DNA from: Spirochaetaceae bacterium 4572_59
GTDB lineage: Bacteria > Spirochaetota > Spirochaetia > DSM-2461
Direction of reading: 5' to 3'
Assembly (NCBI GenBank): GCA_002084805.1
Contig: NBMC01000015.1
Span: 1 to 64,000 of the forward strand
DNA length: 64,000 nucleotides
Of the stretch, positions 1 to 9,541 are shown piece after piece. A model generated the notes under the pieces. It did no database searches, was not told the origin of the DNA, and saw nothing but the letters and a program-made list of their open reading frames with translations. A program made the position numbers and the translations under genes. The stretch's first letter is position 1; each line of letters starts with the position of its first letter.

Positions 1-130
1 GAAGGAACATCCCGTATATATAATTTAAGGATTTATTATACTCGCTTACCGGAGATCATGACTACACCATATTCTATCTACCCACTTAAAACTTACAGGA
101 GCCAGATATTTAATTGACCTTCAATTTTTC

Positions 131-1300
131 TTATGGTATATACACATAGACAATGTCATCCCCGCCAATGGTTAAATTATAGGAATCAATATTCATATTT
201 TTGGTTCTGGAATAGAGAAGAATGGTCCGCCGGCTCGTATAGACCTCCCGCCGTTTCAGCAGCTTCAGAAGATCATCAAAGCTCCGGTTCTGCACTGACA
301 CCCTGGAAATACGGAAAGGTTGAAACCGCCGGTTCCAGGGAAGAACGGATAATTCCCCATCCAGGTCATAGGCAAAATCGGGGAAAATACCCTTTTCGGA
401 AGCACTTTGAAAAACCTGTTCCGCTCCGGGTTTCAGTTCTGCCAGGCCGTAGGGATAGGCCATGGTCCTGAGATTCAGAGAATGATGCAGATAATTTGAA
501 AAAATCACTTCCGCTTCTTGGATTTCTTCTACCAGAATCTCCGGAGTCTGATCTCCCAGATAGGTATGGGTAACCGTATGGTGTCCCAGGTAGAAATTCT
601 GCTCCACATAACGGAACTTTTCTCCCACAACGGGCAGATCTCTGTAGGGAAAACCCGAATGAGCGATCCCGCCGGTCTGCCTGAAGGGAACAGCATCAAA
701 GGAAACATAGAAGGTAAGATTATAGTGACCGTTTACTGCCGGGAAATAACGGGAGAATATTGCCCCCAGGCAGTTAGGATCCAATTCGGGGTTTATATGC
801 TCATACCCCTGAGCAATTTCGTCCAAAGTCTTATCGGACCAGATAATCTGTCCTCTTGTACCATCATCGGCCCCTATAACAAAGGGTTTCAATCCTGATG
901 GAACAAGTGAAAAGTTCCCTTTGGCAAAATCCTCATCAGAGAGAGGGTAGTATCTGTTTTGAGCAAGGTATGCCATGAGATGATGGGTTCTATTTACAGA
1001 CAGTTCGTATTTGGGATCATCCCCGATTCGGTGGAAACAGAGTACGGGAACCTTTCCACTGTCCCGTTTTTCAAAAAAGATGGTTTTATCCTGCTGCCGG
1101 ATAATTCCTGTCCCTCTGTATTTGAGGCTGTTCATTAAAAAAACCTCAGGATTCACCTCTCTCAGGGAGTGAACAAAGACAAGACGCATGGGCTCTCTGT
1201 CCCGGGACATCATAATCCTGTATAAATTCCCCCCGGTCAGGGAGAAGAGATTCTCAAGAGAAAAAAGAAAAATAAATAGTAGGAGACTGCGCTTTATCAA
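131..1300 (-). CDS. Exported polysaccharide deacetylase (NodB-like)
   Basis: Likely hydrolyses N- or O-acetyl groups of a polysaccharide outside the cytoplasmic membrane. A hydrophobic N-terminal stretch (residues 4-21) looks like a signal peptide or anchor. Three NodB landmarks are visible in order: VIGADDG (141-147, the TFDDG-type metal/catalytic Asp pair), GHHTVTH (239-245, the HxxxH metal ligands) and AYPYG (281-285). A cysteine-containing VLCFHRIG segment (86-93) precedes them, as in many bacterial deacetylases that begin the fold with a 'LxYHri' strand. The start is TTG without a clear SD, 15 bases after the stop of the FecR/TPR gene, so the two are probably one transcript. Family is clear; the substrate is unknown. 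Confidence 0.8.
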   Translation of the reverse strand: MIKRSLLLFIFLFSLENLFSLTGGNLYRIMMSRDREPMRLVFVHSLREVNPEVFLMNSLKYRGTGIIRQQDKTIFFEKRDSGKVPVLCFHRIGDDPKYELSVNRTHHLMAYLAQNRYYPLSDEDFAKGNFSLVPSGLKPFVIGADDGTRGQIIWSDKTLDEIAQGYEHINPELDPNCLGAIFSRYFPAVNGHYNLTFYVSFDAVPFRQTGGIAHSGFPYRDLPVVGEKFRYVEQNFYLGHHTVTHTYLGDQTPEILVEEIQEAEVIFSNYLHHSLNLRTMAYPYGLAELKPGAEQVFQSASEKGIFPDFAYDLDGELSVLPWNRRFQPFRISRVSVQNRSFDDLLKLLKRREVYTSRRTILLYSRTKNMNIDSYNLTIGGDDIVYVYIP

Positions 1301-1315
1301 ATCACAATTATTATA

Positions 1316-2188
1316 TCAAAGATTTTCAAGAGTTTCAGCGGCCAGCTTTCCCACATCTGTAGAAGGATTCATATCTCTTGCTGCCTGAAGTTCTTTTTTG
1401 GCACCAACGGAGTTATCCATCCCAAAATATCCCTTTCCCAGAAGGAATCTGATTTTCTGAGATTCAGCCTCTGTTGATTCGTAGGAATTCCCTACAAAAT
1501 CTTCCAGTAGGGAAACAGCATCCTCATAGGAGAGAGACTTTATCAGCAGATCACCCTTCCGTATGGTATAAGCGGCAATAAACTCTACATCCAGATATTC
1601 ACCGCTGACATCCATAAGATTTTTGACATAATTACGCTTCTGTCCCAGAGCCTCATAACAGACTGCCGAAAAGAAAAGACAGTTATCATCTTCAAAGAAT
1701 TCCCATCCCTCTTCAAAGTTTACAAGAGCTTCTCCAAACTCTTCTTTCGCAAGCAACTCCAATCCGGCATTCAGATAAGTGTAGGCATCTTCCATTCCGT
1801 TGTTCAAGTCCATCGTCTGTTTTGCACCACGGACACCCATGATTGCTTCCTGCTGCCACTTCTCATAATCAGAGTTCAAGGTCAGTTTCTTTTTCAGATC
1901 GAAACTGCTTGTATTAACAGTTGATACATCACTAATCAATTCTGACATACTGTAATTTCCATCATTGATAAGGGTAACTACAGCGTCATCAATAAGAAGT
2001 TCGGCATAGCCGTTATCGGAAAGACGGAGAACCGCATCGGATAGGATTTCATCTCCTATGTAGAGTTCATCCCAAGCAGCACCATTTTGTAATTCAAGGT
2101 AACCTTCCAGATAGTCCAGACTAACACCATCCGCAAATGCCGAAAAAGTTATCAGACAAATGAGGTATATCATGGTAATTGTTTTCAT
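1316..2188 (-). CDS. Exported FecR-like/TPR protein
   Basis: The predicted protein has 290 residues. It starts at the ATG at 2188, preceded by a strong AGGAGG; a longer in-frame reading to 2239 lacks one. A signal peptide (1-20, ending SAFADG) is followed by a FecR-type beta domain (about 22-85: a Leu-Glu-Gly opening, then a hydrophobic 'W..L..GD.I.....L......A.L.I.D' pattern). After a linker come helical repeats typical of TPRs (about 135-290), with a run that counts events per unit ('EALVNFEEGWEFFEDDNCL'). FecR domains sense or scaffold at the envelope; this one lacks the N-terminal cytoplasmic anti-sigma part, so a signalling role is only a guess. Sits upstream of the deacetylase in the same direction. 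Confidence 0.65.
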   Translation of the reverse strand: MKTITMIYLICLITFSAFADGVSLDYLEGYLELQNGAAWDELYIGDEILSDAVLRLSDNGYAELLIDDAVVTLINDGNYSMSELISDVSTVNTSSFDLKKKLTLNSDYEKWQQEAIMGVRGAKQTMDLNNGMEDAYTYLNAGLELLAKEEFGEALVNFEEGWEFFEDDNCLFFSAVCYEALGQKRNYVKNLMDVSGEYLDVEFIAAYTIRKGDLLIKSLSYEDAVSLLEDFVGNSYESTEAESQKIRFLLGKGYFGMDNSVGAKKELQAARDMNPSTDVGKLAAETLENL

Positions 2189-2427
2189 AACAAACCCCTC
2201 CTTATTTTTTATTCTGAAAAGAAAAGAACTCTCTTTCAAAATATAGTCCCTTATACGGCAGAATAACAGATTCTACAACACAATTAATCGTAATCCCAAA
2301 AGTATAACACTGAGAAACCCAGTCTTCATAGATATTTACAAAATGAGAACAGGAGATGATCTCTGGAAGATTCTTCCCAATTCCATTATACTGACTCATC
2401 AATTATTTAATTAAAAGGATTAATCCA

Positions 2428-4110
2428 ATGGCAGACGATAAAAAAGTCATCTACTCCATGGTCGGAGTCAGTAAAAAGCATAACCAGAAGGTTATTCTAA
2501 ACAACATATATCTCTCTTATTTCTATGGTGCAAAGATCGGGGTTCTCGGAATGAATGGATCGGGAAAAAGTACCCTTTTGAAGATTCTAGCGGGAGAGGA
2601 CACAGATATAACAGGAGAGACTGTTCTGTCTGATGGATTCACCATCGGTTACCTGGAACAAGAACCTAAGCTGGATGATGAGAAAACTGTTCGCCAAATC
2701 GTTGAGGAAGGAGCCCAGGAAACGGTGGACCTTCTGAATGAATACGATGAAATAAATGCCAAATTCGGCGAAGAGATGACTGATGAGGAGATGGAGAAAC
2801 TCCTCACGAAACAGGGAAAAGTCCAGGACAGGCTTGAAGCCCTGGACGGTTGGGATCTTGATTCCCGCCTGGAACTAGCCATGGATGCCCTCCGCTGCCC
2901 TCCTGAGGATACAAAAATAGCTATTCTCTCGGGAGGCGAGAAACGTAGAGTCGCCCTCTGCAGGCTGCTCCTGAAAAAACCTGATATCCTCCTTTTAGAC
3001 GAACCCACAAACCACTTGGATGCGGAATCTGTGGCCTGGCTGGAACACCACTTACAGCGTTACGAGGGAACCATTATTGCCGTGACCCATGACCGTTATT
3101 TTCTGGACAATGTGGCCGGCTGGATTCTGGAACTTGACAGGGCAGAGGGAATCCCCTGGAAAGGAAACTATTCATCCTGGCTGGAGCAGAAACAGAAACG
3201 CCTGGCCCAGGAAGAGAAGAAGGAATCAGAACGTCAGAGGACTCTCAAGCAGGAGATGGAATGGATCAAGATGTCCCCCAAGGGCCGTCATGCCAAGTCC
3301 AAGTCCCGTATCAATTCTTATGAAAACCTTCTGAATCAGGATACCAGAGAACATGCCAATGAGCTGCAGATCTATATACCCTCCGGTCCCCGTCTGGGAA
3401 ATATAGTTATTGAAGCAGAGGATATCAGTAAGGGATTTGACGGTAGGCTGCTTTATGAAAACCTCTCATTTAAACTTCCTCCCGGTGGAATTATCGGTAT
3501 CATCGGTGCAAACGGTGCGGGTAAAACCACCCTGTTTAAGATGATCACCGGTGAAGATACACCTGATACTGGTACTCTACGTCTGGGAGAAACCGCCAAA
3601 CTTGCCTATGTAGAACAGACCCGCGCCAACCTGGATCCTGAAAAAACAGTCTGGGAACAGATATCCGATGGGCTAGATATTGTCAAACTGGGAAAACGGG
3701 AGATGAATTCCAGAGCCTTTGTTTCACAATTCAACTTTATGGGAGCGGATCAGCAGAAAAAGGTCGGGATCCTTTCCGGTGGAGAACGTAACAGAATTAA
3801 CCTGGCCATGATGCTTAAGGAAGAGGCCAATGTACTTCTTTTGGATGAGCCCACCAATGACCTTGATGTTAATACTATCAGGGCTCTGGAAGAGGGGCTT
3901 CTGAACTTTGCAGGATGTGCGGTCGTTATCAGCCATGACAGATGGTTTCTTGACAGGATTGCCACTCATATTCTGGCTTTTGAAGGAGATAGTGCGGCCT
4001 ACTGGTTTGAAGGAAACTTTTCCGAGTATGAAGAGAATAAGCGAAAGAGACTGGGAATCGATGCGGATCAGCCCCACAGGATTAAATACCGTAATTTAAC
4101 CAGAGATTAA
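2428..4110 (+). CDS. ettA: Energy-dependent translational throttle protein EttA (ABC-F)
   Basis: Cytosolic ABC-F ATPase that binds the ribosomal E site and gates entry of initiating ribosomes into elongation according to the ADP/ATP ratio. At 560 residues it has the usual EttA length. Two ATPase cassettes are complete: Walker A GMNGSGKST (41-49), signature LSGGEKRR and Walker B ILLLDEPTNHLD in the first, then GANGAGKTT, LSGGERNR and VLLLDEPTNDLD in the second. The linker between them (about 240-310, charged, KQKRLAQEEKKESERQR) is the P-site tRNA interaction motif, and the 'arm' insert (about 95-135) typical of EttA is present. SD AAAGGA lies 8-10 bases upstream. Stands alone on the plus strand. 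Confidence 0.95.
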   Translation: MADDKKVIYSMVGVSKKHNQKVILNNIYLSYFYGAKIGVLGMNGSGKSTLLKILAGEDTDITGETVLSDGFTIGYLEQEPKLDDEKTVRQIVEEGAQETVDLLNEYDEINAKFGEEMTDEEMEKLLTKQGKVQDRLEALDGWDLDSRLELAMDALRCPPEDTKIAILSGGEKRRVALCRLLLKKPDILLLDEPTNHLDAESVAWLEHHLQRYEGTIIAVTHDRYFLDNVAGWILELDRAEGIPWKGNYSSWLEQKQKRLAQEEKKESERQRTLKQEMEWIKMSPKGRHAKSKSRINSYENLLNQDTREHANELQIYIPSGPRLGNIVIEAEDISKGFDGRLLYENLSFKLPPGGIIGIIGANGAGKTTLFKMITGEDTPDTGTLRLGETAKLAYVEQTRANLDPEKTVWEQISDGLDIVKLGKREMNSRAFVSQFNFMGADQQKKVGILSGGERNRINLAMMLKEEANVLLLDEPTNDLDVNTIRALEEGLLNFAGCAVVISHDRWFLDRIATHILAFEGDSAAYWFEGNFSEYEENKRKRLGIDADQPHRIKYRNLTRD

Positions 4111-4158
4111 ATAGACCTATAGCAAGGTCGGGAGGGAATAGGGGGAATGGAGGGAATA

Positions 4159-4168
4159 GGGACGGAGG
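4159..4168 (+). repeat. GACGGAGG motif (REP-like unit, left flank of RAYT)
   Basis: GGGACGGAGG lies 21 bases upstream of the transposase start. It is the inverted complement of the CCTCCGTCCC units on the other side of the gene and matches the isolated copy near 32,930. The surrounding G-rich tract (4129-4170: GGGAGGGAATAGGGGGAATG and so on) mirrors the pyrimidine-rich tract on the right flank. Confidence 0.6.
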
Positions 4169-4189
4169 TTTACCTTCTGTTATATAAGC

Positions 4190-4773
4190 ATGAGAAAAAC
4201 AAGAATCCTTCAACAAGGCGCAACTTATCATGTTGTAGCAAAATCGAACAGAGGGGAATTTATTCTGAATTCCGACGAAATGAAAGAGATGTTTTTATGT
4301 ATTCTGGAAAGGGCGAAGAAAAAGTTCAATTTCAAATTAAAGCATTACTGCATAATGAGTAACCACATCCATTTATTGATAGAACCTGCACCTGGTACAA
4401 GTCTTTCAAAGCTGATGCAATGGATTTTGAGCGTCTTTGCCATCCACTTCAATAAAATGTTCGGTTTGATCGGTCATGTATGGTATGACCGCTTTAAAAG
4501 TAAGATCATTCGCAGTTTTCAGCAGTTAATAAACACATTACAGTATATTTCCGATAACCCGGTAAAAGCTGGAATCTGTAAAGAGAGTAGAAATTATGCT
4601 TATAGTGGTCTTTATGAATTTAAACGAAAGCGCTACAGATTACTGAATCCGGAAATTTACTTTTTGTGGTTGAATCTGATTATTTAACAGGGCTTCTTTC
4701 AAAAAGGATATTCTTAGATTCTTTGATAGATGAAGCTAAGTCTGTTCGATTTTTTCCGTATGAATTTTTATGA
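4190..4773 (+). pseudogene. REP-associated tyrosine transposase (RAYT, Y1/IS200-like), frameshifted at C-terminus
   Basis: A single-strand HUH transposase of the TnpA-REP type. The readable frame (4190-4687, 165 residues) contains the HUH motif in CIMSNHIHLLI and the downstream GHVWYDRFKSKII block and LQYISDNPVKAGI block that carries the catalytic-tyrosine-like helix. After the T-run at 4661-4665 the frame drifts, but the -1 frame continues for 35 plausible residues (VVESDYLTG...FFPYEFL) to a TGA at 4771-4773, which gives the usual RAYT length. The tail therefore looks like a one-base indel in a homopolymer. The HUH core is intact, so residual activity cannot be excluded. GACGGAGG repeats flank it on both sides in inverted orientation, as expected for a RAYT and its REP substrates. 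Confidence 0.8.
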
Positions 4774-4976
4774 GAACTTGATTTTGTTGAAATTGCCCGT
4801 GCTGAACTGGCAAACCAACATCTATAACAGTAAATGAACATAGCTTTCCTCAGAATATATTTCTATCCGGTGGAAATACTGGCCTACACGACTGAATCGA
4901 TTACTGCTAAGGTGATAAATGGTATATTCAACATTGCAGCGGGTTTTATAGCGTTGTTTCATAATAAGGACCATTC

Positions 4977-5108
4977 ATCCCTCACCGTCCTCCGTATATC
5001 CTATCCCTCCGTCCCCCTTATCACTCTTATCACTTATCCACAATCATCCTCCGTCCCTCATATCCTCATATCCCATCCTACATATCCATATCCTCCGTCC
5101 CTCATATC
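4977..5108 (+). repeat. Pyrimidine-rich tract with CCTCCGTCCC repeats (right flank of RAYT)
   Basis: Four CCTCCG-bearing units occur here (near 4989, 5006, 5048 and 5092). Three of them read CCTCCGTCCC. Two copies are identical over 18 bases (5047-5064 and 5091-5108: TCCTCCGTCCCTCATATC). The tract is almost entirely C/T on this strand. No gene is supported between the transposase remnant (4773) and the antiporter (5226); the long open frame through it has unnatural low-complexity composition. Best read as the inverted REP-like partner of the left flank. Confidence 0.6.
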
Positions 5109-5225
5109 TCTTTTACCCTTTTACCTTATTTTTATTCCATTTATTCCTTTAATCTATTGCACAGCTCCTTTTTCATGAGTAAAATCGATATAATTATTCA
5201 TATTTTATACAGGAGTAAATCATAT

Positions 5226-6809
5226 ATGGAAGATCTTACATTCGGGGCTCTGGCACTGTTGCCACCTCTGGTAGCTATTATTTTTGCCATGTGGAAAAAA
5301 CAGGTAATCATCTCTCTGTTGGCAGGTATATGGGGCGGCGCCACCATTATCAATGACTGGAATCCTCTGAAGGGACTTCTTGAAACCTTTTCTAATTATA
5401 TTGTAGGACAGTCTCTGGCTGATTCCTGGAATATTGGTATTATTGTTTTCCTTCTGGCCGTAGGCGGAATGATAGGAATGATCAGCAAGATGGGCGGAAC
5501 CAAAGCCATTGCCGACAGTATTGCAGCAAAAGCAAAAGATTGCCGGTCCACTCAGATGGCCACGGCTCTTATGGGAGTTGCTATCTTCTTTGATGATTAT
5601 GCCAACTCTATCATTGTGGGTAACACCATGCGCCCTATTACGGACAAACAGAAGATCTCCCGTGAGAAACTTTCCTATATTGTAGACTCCGCAGCAGCGC
5701 CTGTTTCTTCCATGGCTCCCATTTCAACATGGATCGCTATGGAGTTGGGACTGATTGCAGCAGGACTTCAGGCTCTCGATATTGAAGGGAACTCCATGCT
5801 GATCTTTTTTCAGACCATCCCCTACCGTTTTTACTCCATCTTCTCCCTGGTTCTCCTGTTCTCCCTGATCTGGATGAAAAAGGACTTTGGCCCCATGCTG
5901 AAAGCTGAAATCAGAGCACGGAAGACTGGTGAAGTTTGCAAAGCCGGTTCCAATCCCATGATTACTGAAGACAAAGCCCTTATGCCCAAAGACGGAACAA
6001 AAGGTTCTATCCTGGAAGTAATCATTCCTATCGGAATATTCATTCTCATAACATTCTTCGGTCTCTGGTACAACGGATACGAGGCAGGGATGAACTTTCA
6101 GGATGCCATGGGTAATGCCGATGCTTCAGTCGTACTGACATGGGCTGCGTTTATCAGCTCTATGGCAGCCGGTGTACAGGGAATGATCTCCAAAAAATTC
6201 AACATCAGTACTGCTGTTGACGCATGGATTGGCGGGGCAAAATCCATGCTGACAGCCGTTATCATTCTGGCTCTGGCATTTGCTCTTAAGGCAGTTATTT
6301 CCGAGATGCAGCTTGCCGAATGGCTTGTAGCCATAATCCCTTTTAAAGAGGGCGGACTGGGAGTTATCCTGCTCCCCACACTGGTATTTCTGACAGCCAT
6401 GTTTGTTGCTTTTTCAACAGGAACATCCTGGGGTACAAACTCCATCCTCATGCCTATCGTTATCCCTGTGGCAGCCAATGTTTCTGCCACTACTGGAACG
6501 GTAACACCTTTTATACTGGCTTGTATCGGTAGTGTTCTGACGGGTGCCGTATTCGGCGACCACTGCTCTCCCATCTCCGATACAACTATTTTGTCATCCT
6601 CCGCGTCAGGATCCGATCACATCGATCATGTGCGGACACAGGCACCTTATGCGCTTCTGGCAGCAGGAATTGCCATTGTTGTGGGAACTCTCCCCGCCGG
6701 ACTGGGTCTCCCCCCCTGGGTTAGCCTGATTCTCGGAGCACTTGCTGTGATTGTTATTGTTAAGGTTGTTGGTAAAGAAGTTGACACAGAAGGAAATATA
6801 GTTTCCTGA
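5226..6809 (+). CDS. NhaC-family Na+/H+ antiporter
   Basis: The polypeptide is 527 residues long, mostly hydrophobic with roughly 11-13 membrane segments. Members exchange cytoplasmic Na+ (or an amine) for H+. Conserved NhaC blocks are visible: FFDDYANSIIVGNTMRPITD (about 120-140, with the acidic pair), DSAAAPVSSMAPISTW, FSTGTSWGTNSILMPI and GDHCSPISDTTILSSSASGSDHIDHVRTQ near the C-terminus. The start at 5226 is preceded by CAGGAG 11 bases upstream; an in-frame start at 5157 would add a leader with no homology to the family. A perfect rho-independent terminator follows. Substrate (Na+, Li+ or an organic cation) cannot be told from sequence. Confidence 0.85.
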   Translation: MEDLTFGALALLPPLVAIIFAMWKKQVIISLLAGIWGGATIINDWNPLKGLLETFSNYIVGQSLADSWNIGIIVFLLAVGGMIGMISKMGGTKAIADSIAAKAKDCRSTQMATALMGVAIFFDDYANSIIVGNTMRPITDKQKISREKLSYIVDSAAAPVSSMAPISTWIAMELGLIAAGLQALDIEGNSMLIFFQTIPYRFYSIFSLVLLFSLIWMKKDFGPMLKAEIRARKTGEVCKAGSNPMITEDKALMPKDGTKGSILEVIIPIGIFILITFFGLWYNGYEAGMNFQDAMGNADASVVLTWAAFISSMAAGVQGMISKKFNISTAVDAWIGGAKSMLTAVIILALAFALKAVISEMQLAEWLVAIIPFKEGGLGVILLPTLVFLTAMFVAFSTGTSWGTNSILMPIVIPVAANVSATTGTVTPFILACIGSVLTGAVFGDHCSPISDTTILSSSASGSDHIDHVRTQAPYALLAAGIAIVVGTLPAGLGLPPWVSLILGALAVIVIVKVVGKEVDTEGNIVS

Positions 6810-6826
6810 TAAATCACTGACAGAAA

Positions 6827-6859
6827 CAAAAAGGACCGTTTCAAAACGGTCCTTTTTTT
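6827..6859. terminator. Bidirectional intrinsic terminator
   Basis: Perfect 8-bp stem GGACCGTT (6833-6840), loop TCAA, AACGGTCC (6845-6852), followed by seven T on the plus strand and preceded by five or more A, so it can stop both the antiporter transcript and the convergent regulator transcript. Confidence 0.9.
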
Positions 6860-6879
6860 GGATCTGATAGTTAATTGAT

Positions 6880-8112
6880 CTATGGCTGTTGCCGCCCTGC
6901 CTGACGGGAACGGTTCAGTTTTTCCATGGTTTTAAAGTAATCCGCATTCTTTTTTATATCACGGATATCATTGATAAAAAACTTGTTATCCACCACTTTA
7001 AACTTCTGATTTTCCATAAGCTTTCGCAGAGCCACAGCTCCTACTTCCTTGGACAATCCAACAATATTGATCAGTTCCTTAGGCCCATAGGGAAAAGAAA
7101 AGGATCTTTTCATATTCCCGTCAATTCTATTCTTTTCCAGCTCAAGGAGCAGGGTATCCCACATACGTCCGGCAGGATCACTGAGCATAGTATTTTCAAG
7201 CTGCTTATAGATAGACCAGATCCGTTCAGCCAGCAGAATCGTCAGCCTGGATATTATTTTGGGCTGCTCTACAACCATACTCTTGAAGTTACTGCGATTA
7301 ACAGCCATAAGAACAGAATCTTCATGGGCGATAGCCGAAGCACTGCGAGGTTTATTCTCAAGAAGAGCCATCTCACCGAAAATATCACCGGGCTTCAGCA
7401 GGGCCAGCATAACCTCGTTATTATCAACAATCTTGGTAATACGGATACTGCCCTTCTGGATAATATACAATTCAGGGCCGAATTCAGCCTCACTGAATAC
7501 CATGGTATCCCTGGGATACTGTCTGATAAACTCAGAAGACTTTTCCACATCTAGATACGCAACAGTGGCATAGGGCTTGATTTTCATCATTTTTGCCTTG
7601 GCCATCTGAACATTCTCCCCCTGGGGACAGTGCTTGATATACTGGTAATAGGAATAGAATGCCTGATTATACTGATTCTGTTTGATATAATATTCAGCCA
7701 CCTGAAACAGATGGGGCGGCTCGATCTCTGCCGCATTTTTAAAGGTCATACGGGTAAGAGCCTGATCAAGCATTCTGACTTTGCGTGAAAACACATTGAT
7801 GATTTTCATGGCGACAGGAGTATTCCTTTCTATAAGAAGAGGATACTGCTCTCGATTAACGGAAATCAGGGTCACATCAGTCAAAGCCCGTGCAGTTTCA
7901 AGGTGATTATGAGAGGCCATTGTCGAAACGACACCAAAAAAATCGCCGGGTTTGAAAACCTCCCCCCCCGTTTCCTCTTCTATTTCAAACTCTTTTCCGC
8001 AATGAACATGACCGCTTCGGATGATGTAAAACTGATCTGAGTCTTTTCCTTCAACTGTGATGTATGAGCCTTTATTAAACCTAACCAGTCCAAGTTGCAG
8101 TGGATTGTTCAT
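6880..8112 (-). CDS. Cytosolic regulator with two cyclic-nucleotide-binding domains and Crp-type winged helix
   Basis: A 410-residue protein is predicted. N-terminal cNMP-fold domain (about 8-120) has a degenerate phosphate cassette (FFGVVSTMASHNHLETARA), so may not bind nucleotide. A short TPR-like helical linker (about 130-170) follows, then a second cNMP domain (about 185-295) with the canonical cassette FGEMALLENKPRSASA, which is the Arg-Ser signature for cAMP or cGMP. The C-terminus (about 300-385) is a Crp-type winged helix (PKELINIVGLSKEVGAVALRKL). Start at 8112 is chosen because GGGAG lies five bases upstream; the in-frame ATG at 8124 has no SD. No cyclase is in the window. Last gene of the run that begins at cysS, separated from glyA by a hairpin. 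Confidence 0.8.
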   Translation of the reverse strand: MNNPLQLGLVRFNKGSYITVEGKDSDQFYIIRSGHVHCGKEFEIEEETGGEVFKPGDFFGVVSTMASHNHLETARALTDVTLISVNREQYPLLIERNTPVAMKIINVFSRKVRMLDQALTRMTFKNAAEIEPPHLFQVAEYYIKQNQYNQAFYSYYQYIKHCPQGENVQMAKAKMMKIKPYATVAYLDVEKSSEFIRQYPRDTMVFSEAEFGPELYIIQKGSIRITKIVDNNEVMLALLKPGDIFGEMALLENKPRSASAIAHEDSVLMAVNRSNFKSMVVEQPKIISRLTILLAERIWSIYKQLENTMLSDPAGRMWDTLLLELEKNRIDGNMKRSFSFPYGPKELINIVGLSKEVGAVALRKLMENQKFKVVDNKFFINDIRDIKKNADYFKTMEKLNRSRQAGRQQP

Positions 8113-8139
8113 CCCATCTCCCATTTAAACTATAAGTAA

Positions 8140-8171
8140 TTCCGGTAAAGATTTTCCAAGCTTTACCGGAA
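8140..8171. terminator. Stem-loop between glyA and the cNMP regulator
   Basis: Perfect 11-bp stem TTCCGGTAAAG (8140-8150) / CTTTACCGGAA (8161-8171) with a 10-base loop. No long T-run follows on the minus strand (TTACTTATAGTTT), so this may be a weak terminator, attenuator or mRNA-stabilising hairpin after glyA. Confidence 0.5.
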
Positions 8172-8185
8172 ATAATTATTCCAGA

Positions 8186-9472
8186 TTAATTATATATCGG
8201 GAAATCCTCACATAAAGATTGAACCTTTTTCTGGATTTCGTCAATTTTATTTTTTTCTCCACCGCTTTTAAGTACTTCTGTAACAAACTGCCCAATCAGT
8301 TTCATCTCTTTTTCTTTCATACCCCGTGATGTTACCGCAGGAGTCCCGATTCGAACACCGGATGTGATAAAGGGACTTTTTTTATCAAAAGGGATACCAT
8401 TTTTATTAACAGTAATACTGGCTTTATCCAGCCATGCCTCAGCATCCTTACCAGTAGTATCAAGACTGCTCAGATCAACAAGCATCAGATGGTTGTCTGT
8501 ACCCCCTGAAACGATTCTGACTCCTCCCTCTTCTAGGGCTGCTGCCAATGCTGCAGCATTTTTAACAACCTGTTCCTGATAACCCTGGAACTCGGGCTGC
8601 AGAGCTTCTTTGAAAGCAACGGCTTTGGACGCAATGATATGCATGAGAGGTCCGCCCTGGCAGCCCGGGAAAATTGAACCGTTTAAAAGCTCAGACCATT
8701 TTTTCACCCGGCCGCTCTTGGGAGCAATAGCACCAATGGTATTCTCGCTGTCTTTTCCCATAAGAATCATACCACCACGGGGTCCTCTCAAGGTTTTATG
8801 AGTTGTCGTTGTTGTAAAGTGTGAATATTCAAGAGGAGAGGGATGCTGACCGGCAGCAACGAGACCGGCGATATGTGCCATATCTGTCATCAAAAAAGCC
8901 CCGACCTCATCGGCTATGGCCCTGAATTTCTCAAAATCCAGAATACGGGGATAGGCGGAAGCACCGGCTATAATCATTTTTGGTTTGCATTCTTTTGCAA
9001 TTTTAAGAAGTTCAGCGTAGTCAATTCTTTCGGTCTTGGCATTAACGCCATAGCTTACAATATTGTAAAGCTTACCGGAAAAGTTTACGGGAGATCCGTG
9101 GGTGAGATGACCACCGTGGGCAAGGTTCATTCCAAGAACAGTATCTCCGGGATTACAACAGCTTAAATACACTCCCATATTAGCCTGACTTCCGGAATGG
9201 GGCTGAACATTAGCATAGTCACAGTTAAAAAGCTCTTTTGCTCTCTCAATGGCCAGCGTTTCTGCTTCATCTACAAATTCACAACCACCATAATAACGTT
9301 TACCGGGATATCCTTCAGCATATTTATTAGTCAGAACAGATCCTGCGGCTTCCAAAACAGCTTTTGAAACAATATTTTCAGATGCAATCAGTTCCAGATT
9401 GCCCTGTTGCCGTTTCAATTCTCTCTGCATTGCCTCGAATAATTCCGGATCAAAACTTTTCAACTCTGTCAT
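8186..9472 (-). CDS. glyA: Serine hydroxymethyltransferase
   Basis: PLP enzyme of about 428 residues that interconverts serine and glycine while charging tetrahydrofolate with a one-carbon unit. The PLP-lysine block [15 protein letters not shown] is present with the Schiff-base lysine at about residue 226, and the preceding [12 protein letters not shown] block carries the PLP-nitrogen aspartate. N-terminal [11 protein letters not shown] and [13 protein letters not shown] are classic. Start chosen at 9472 because AGGGAGAG lies about six bases upstream; in-frame upstream residues to 9505 are not conserved. Lies 70 bases after the transglutaminase gene in a common direction. Confidence 0.96.
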   Translation of the reverse strand: MTELKSFDPELFEAMQRELKRQQGNLELIASENIVSKAVLEAAGSVLTNKYAEGYPGKRYYGGCEFVDEAETLAIERAKELFNCDYANVQPHSGSQANMGVYLSCCNPGDTVLGMNLAHGGHLTHGSPVNFSGKLYNIVSYGVNAKTERIDYAELLKIAKECKPKMIIAGASAYPRILDFEKFRAIADEVGAFLMTDMAHIAGLVAAGQHPSPLEYSHFTTTTTHKTLRGPRGGMILMGKDSENTIGAIAPKSGRVKKWSELLNGSIFPGCQGGPLMHIIASKAVAFKEALQPEFQGYQEQVVKNAAALAAALEEGGVRIVSGGTDNHLMLVDLSSLDTTGKDAEAWLDKASITVNKNGIPFDKKSPFITSGVRIGTPAVTSRGMKEKEMKLIGQFVTEVLKSGGEKNKIDEIQKKVQSLCEDFPIYN

Positions 9473-9541
9473 AAATTCTCTCCCTTGCATATTTATGTGA
9501 AACATTTAGATATTCCAGTAATTTCCAGCTCAAAAATTGAT

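Noticed and set aside
1-130. Gene or RNA at the left edge
   Set aside because: Only 130 bases; no supported reading frame or structured RNA seen.
2189-2427. Possible riboswitch or gene upstream of ettA
   Set aside because: No conserved RNA motif or strong hairpin; a TATACT near 2387-2392 may be part of a promoter but has no convincing -35.
5041-5108. Possible CRISPR-like spacing of the 18-base repeats
   Set aside because: Only two exact copies with a short spacer of the same composition; no cas genes.
4834-5178. Open frame across the pyrimidine-rich tract
   Set aside because: Low-complexity Pro/Ser/Ile/Leu sequence caused by repeated CCTCCGTCC; no SD.
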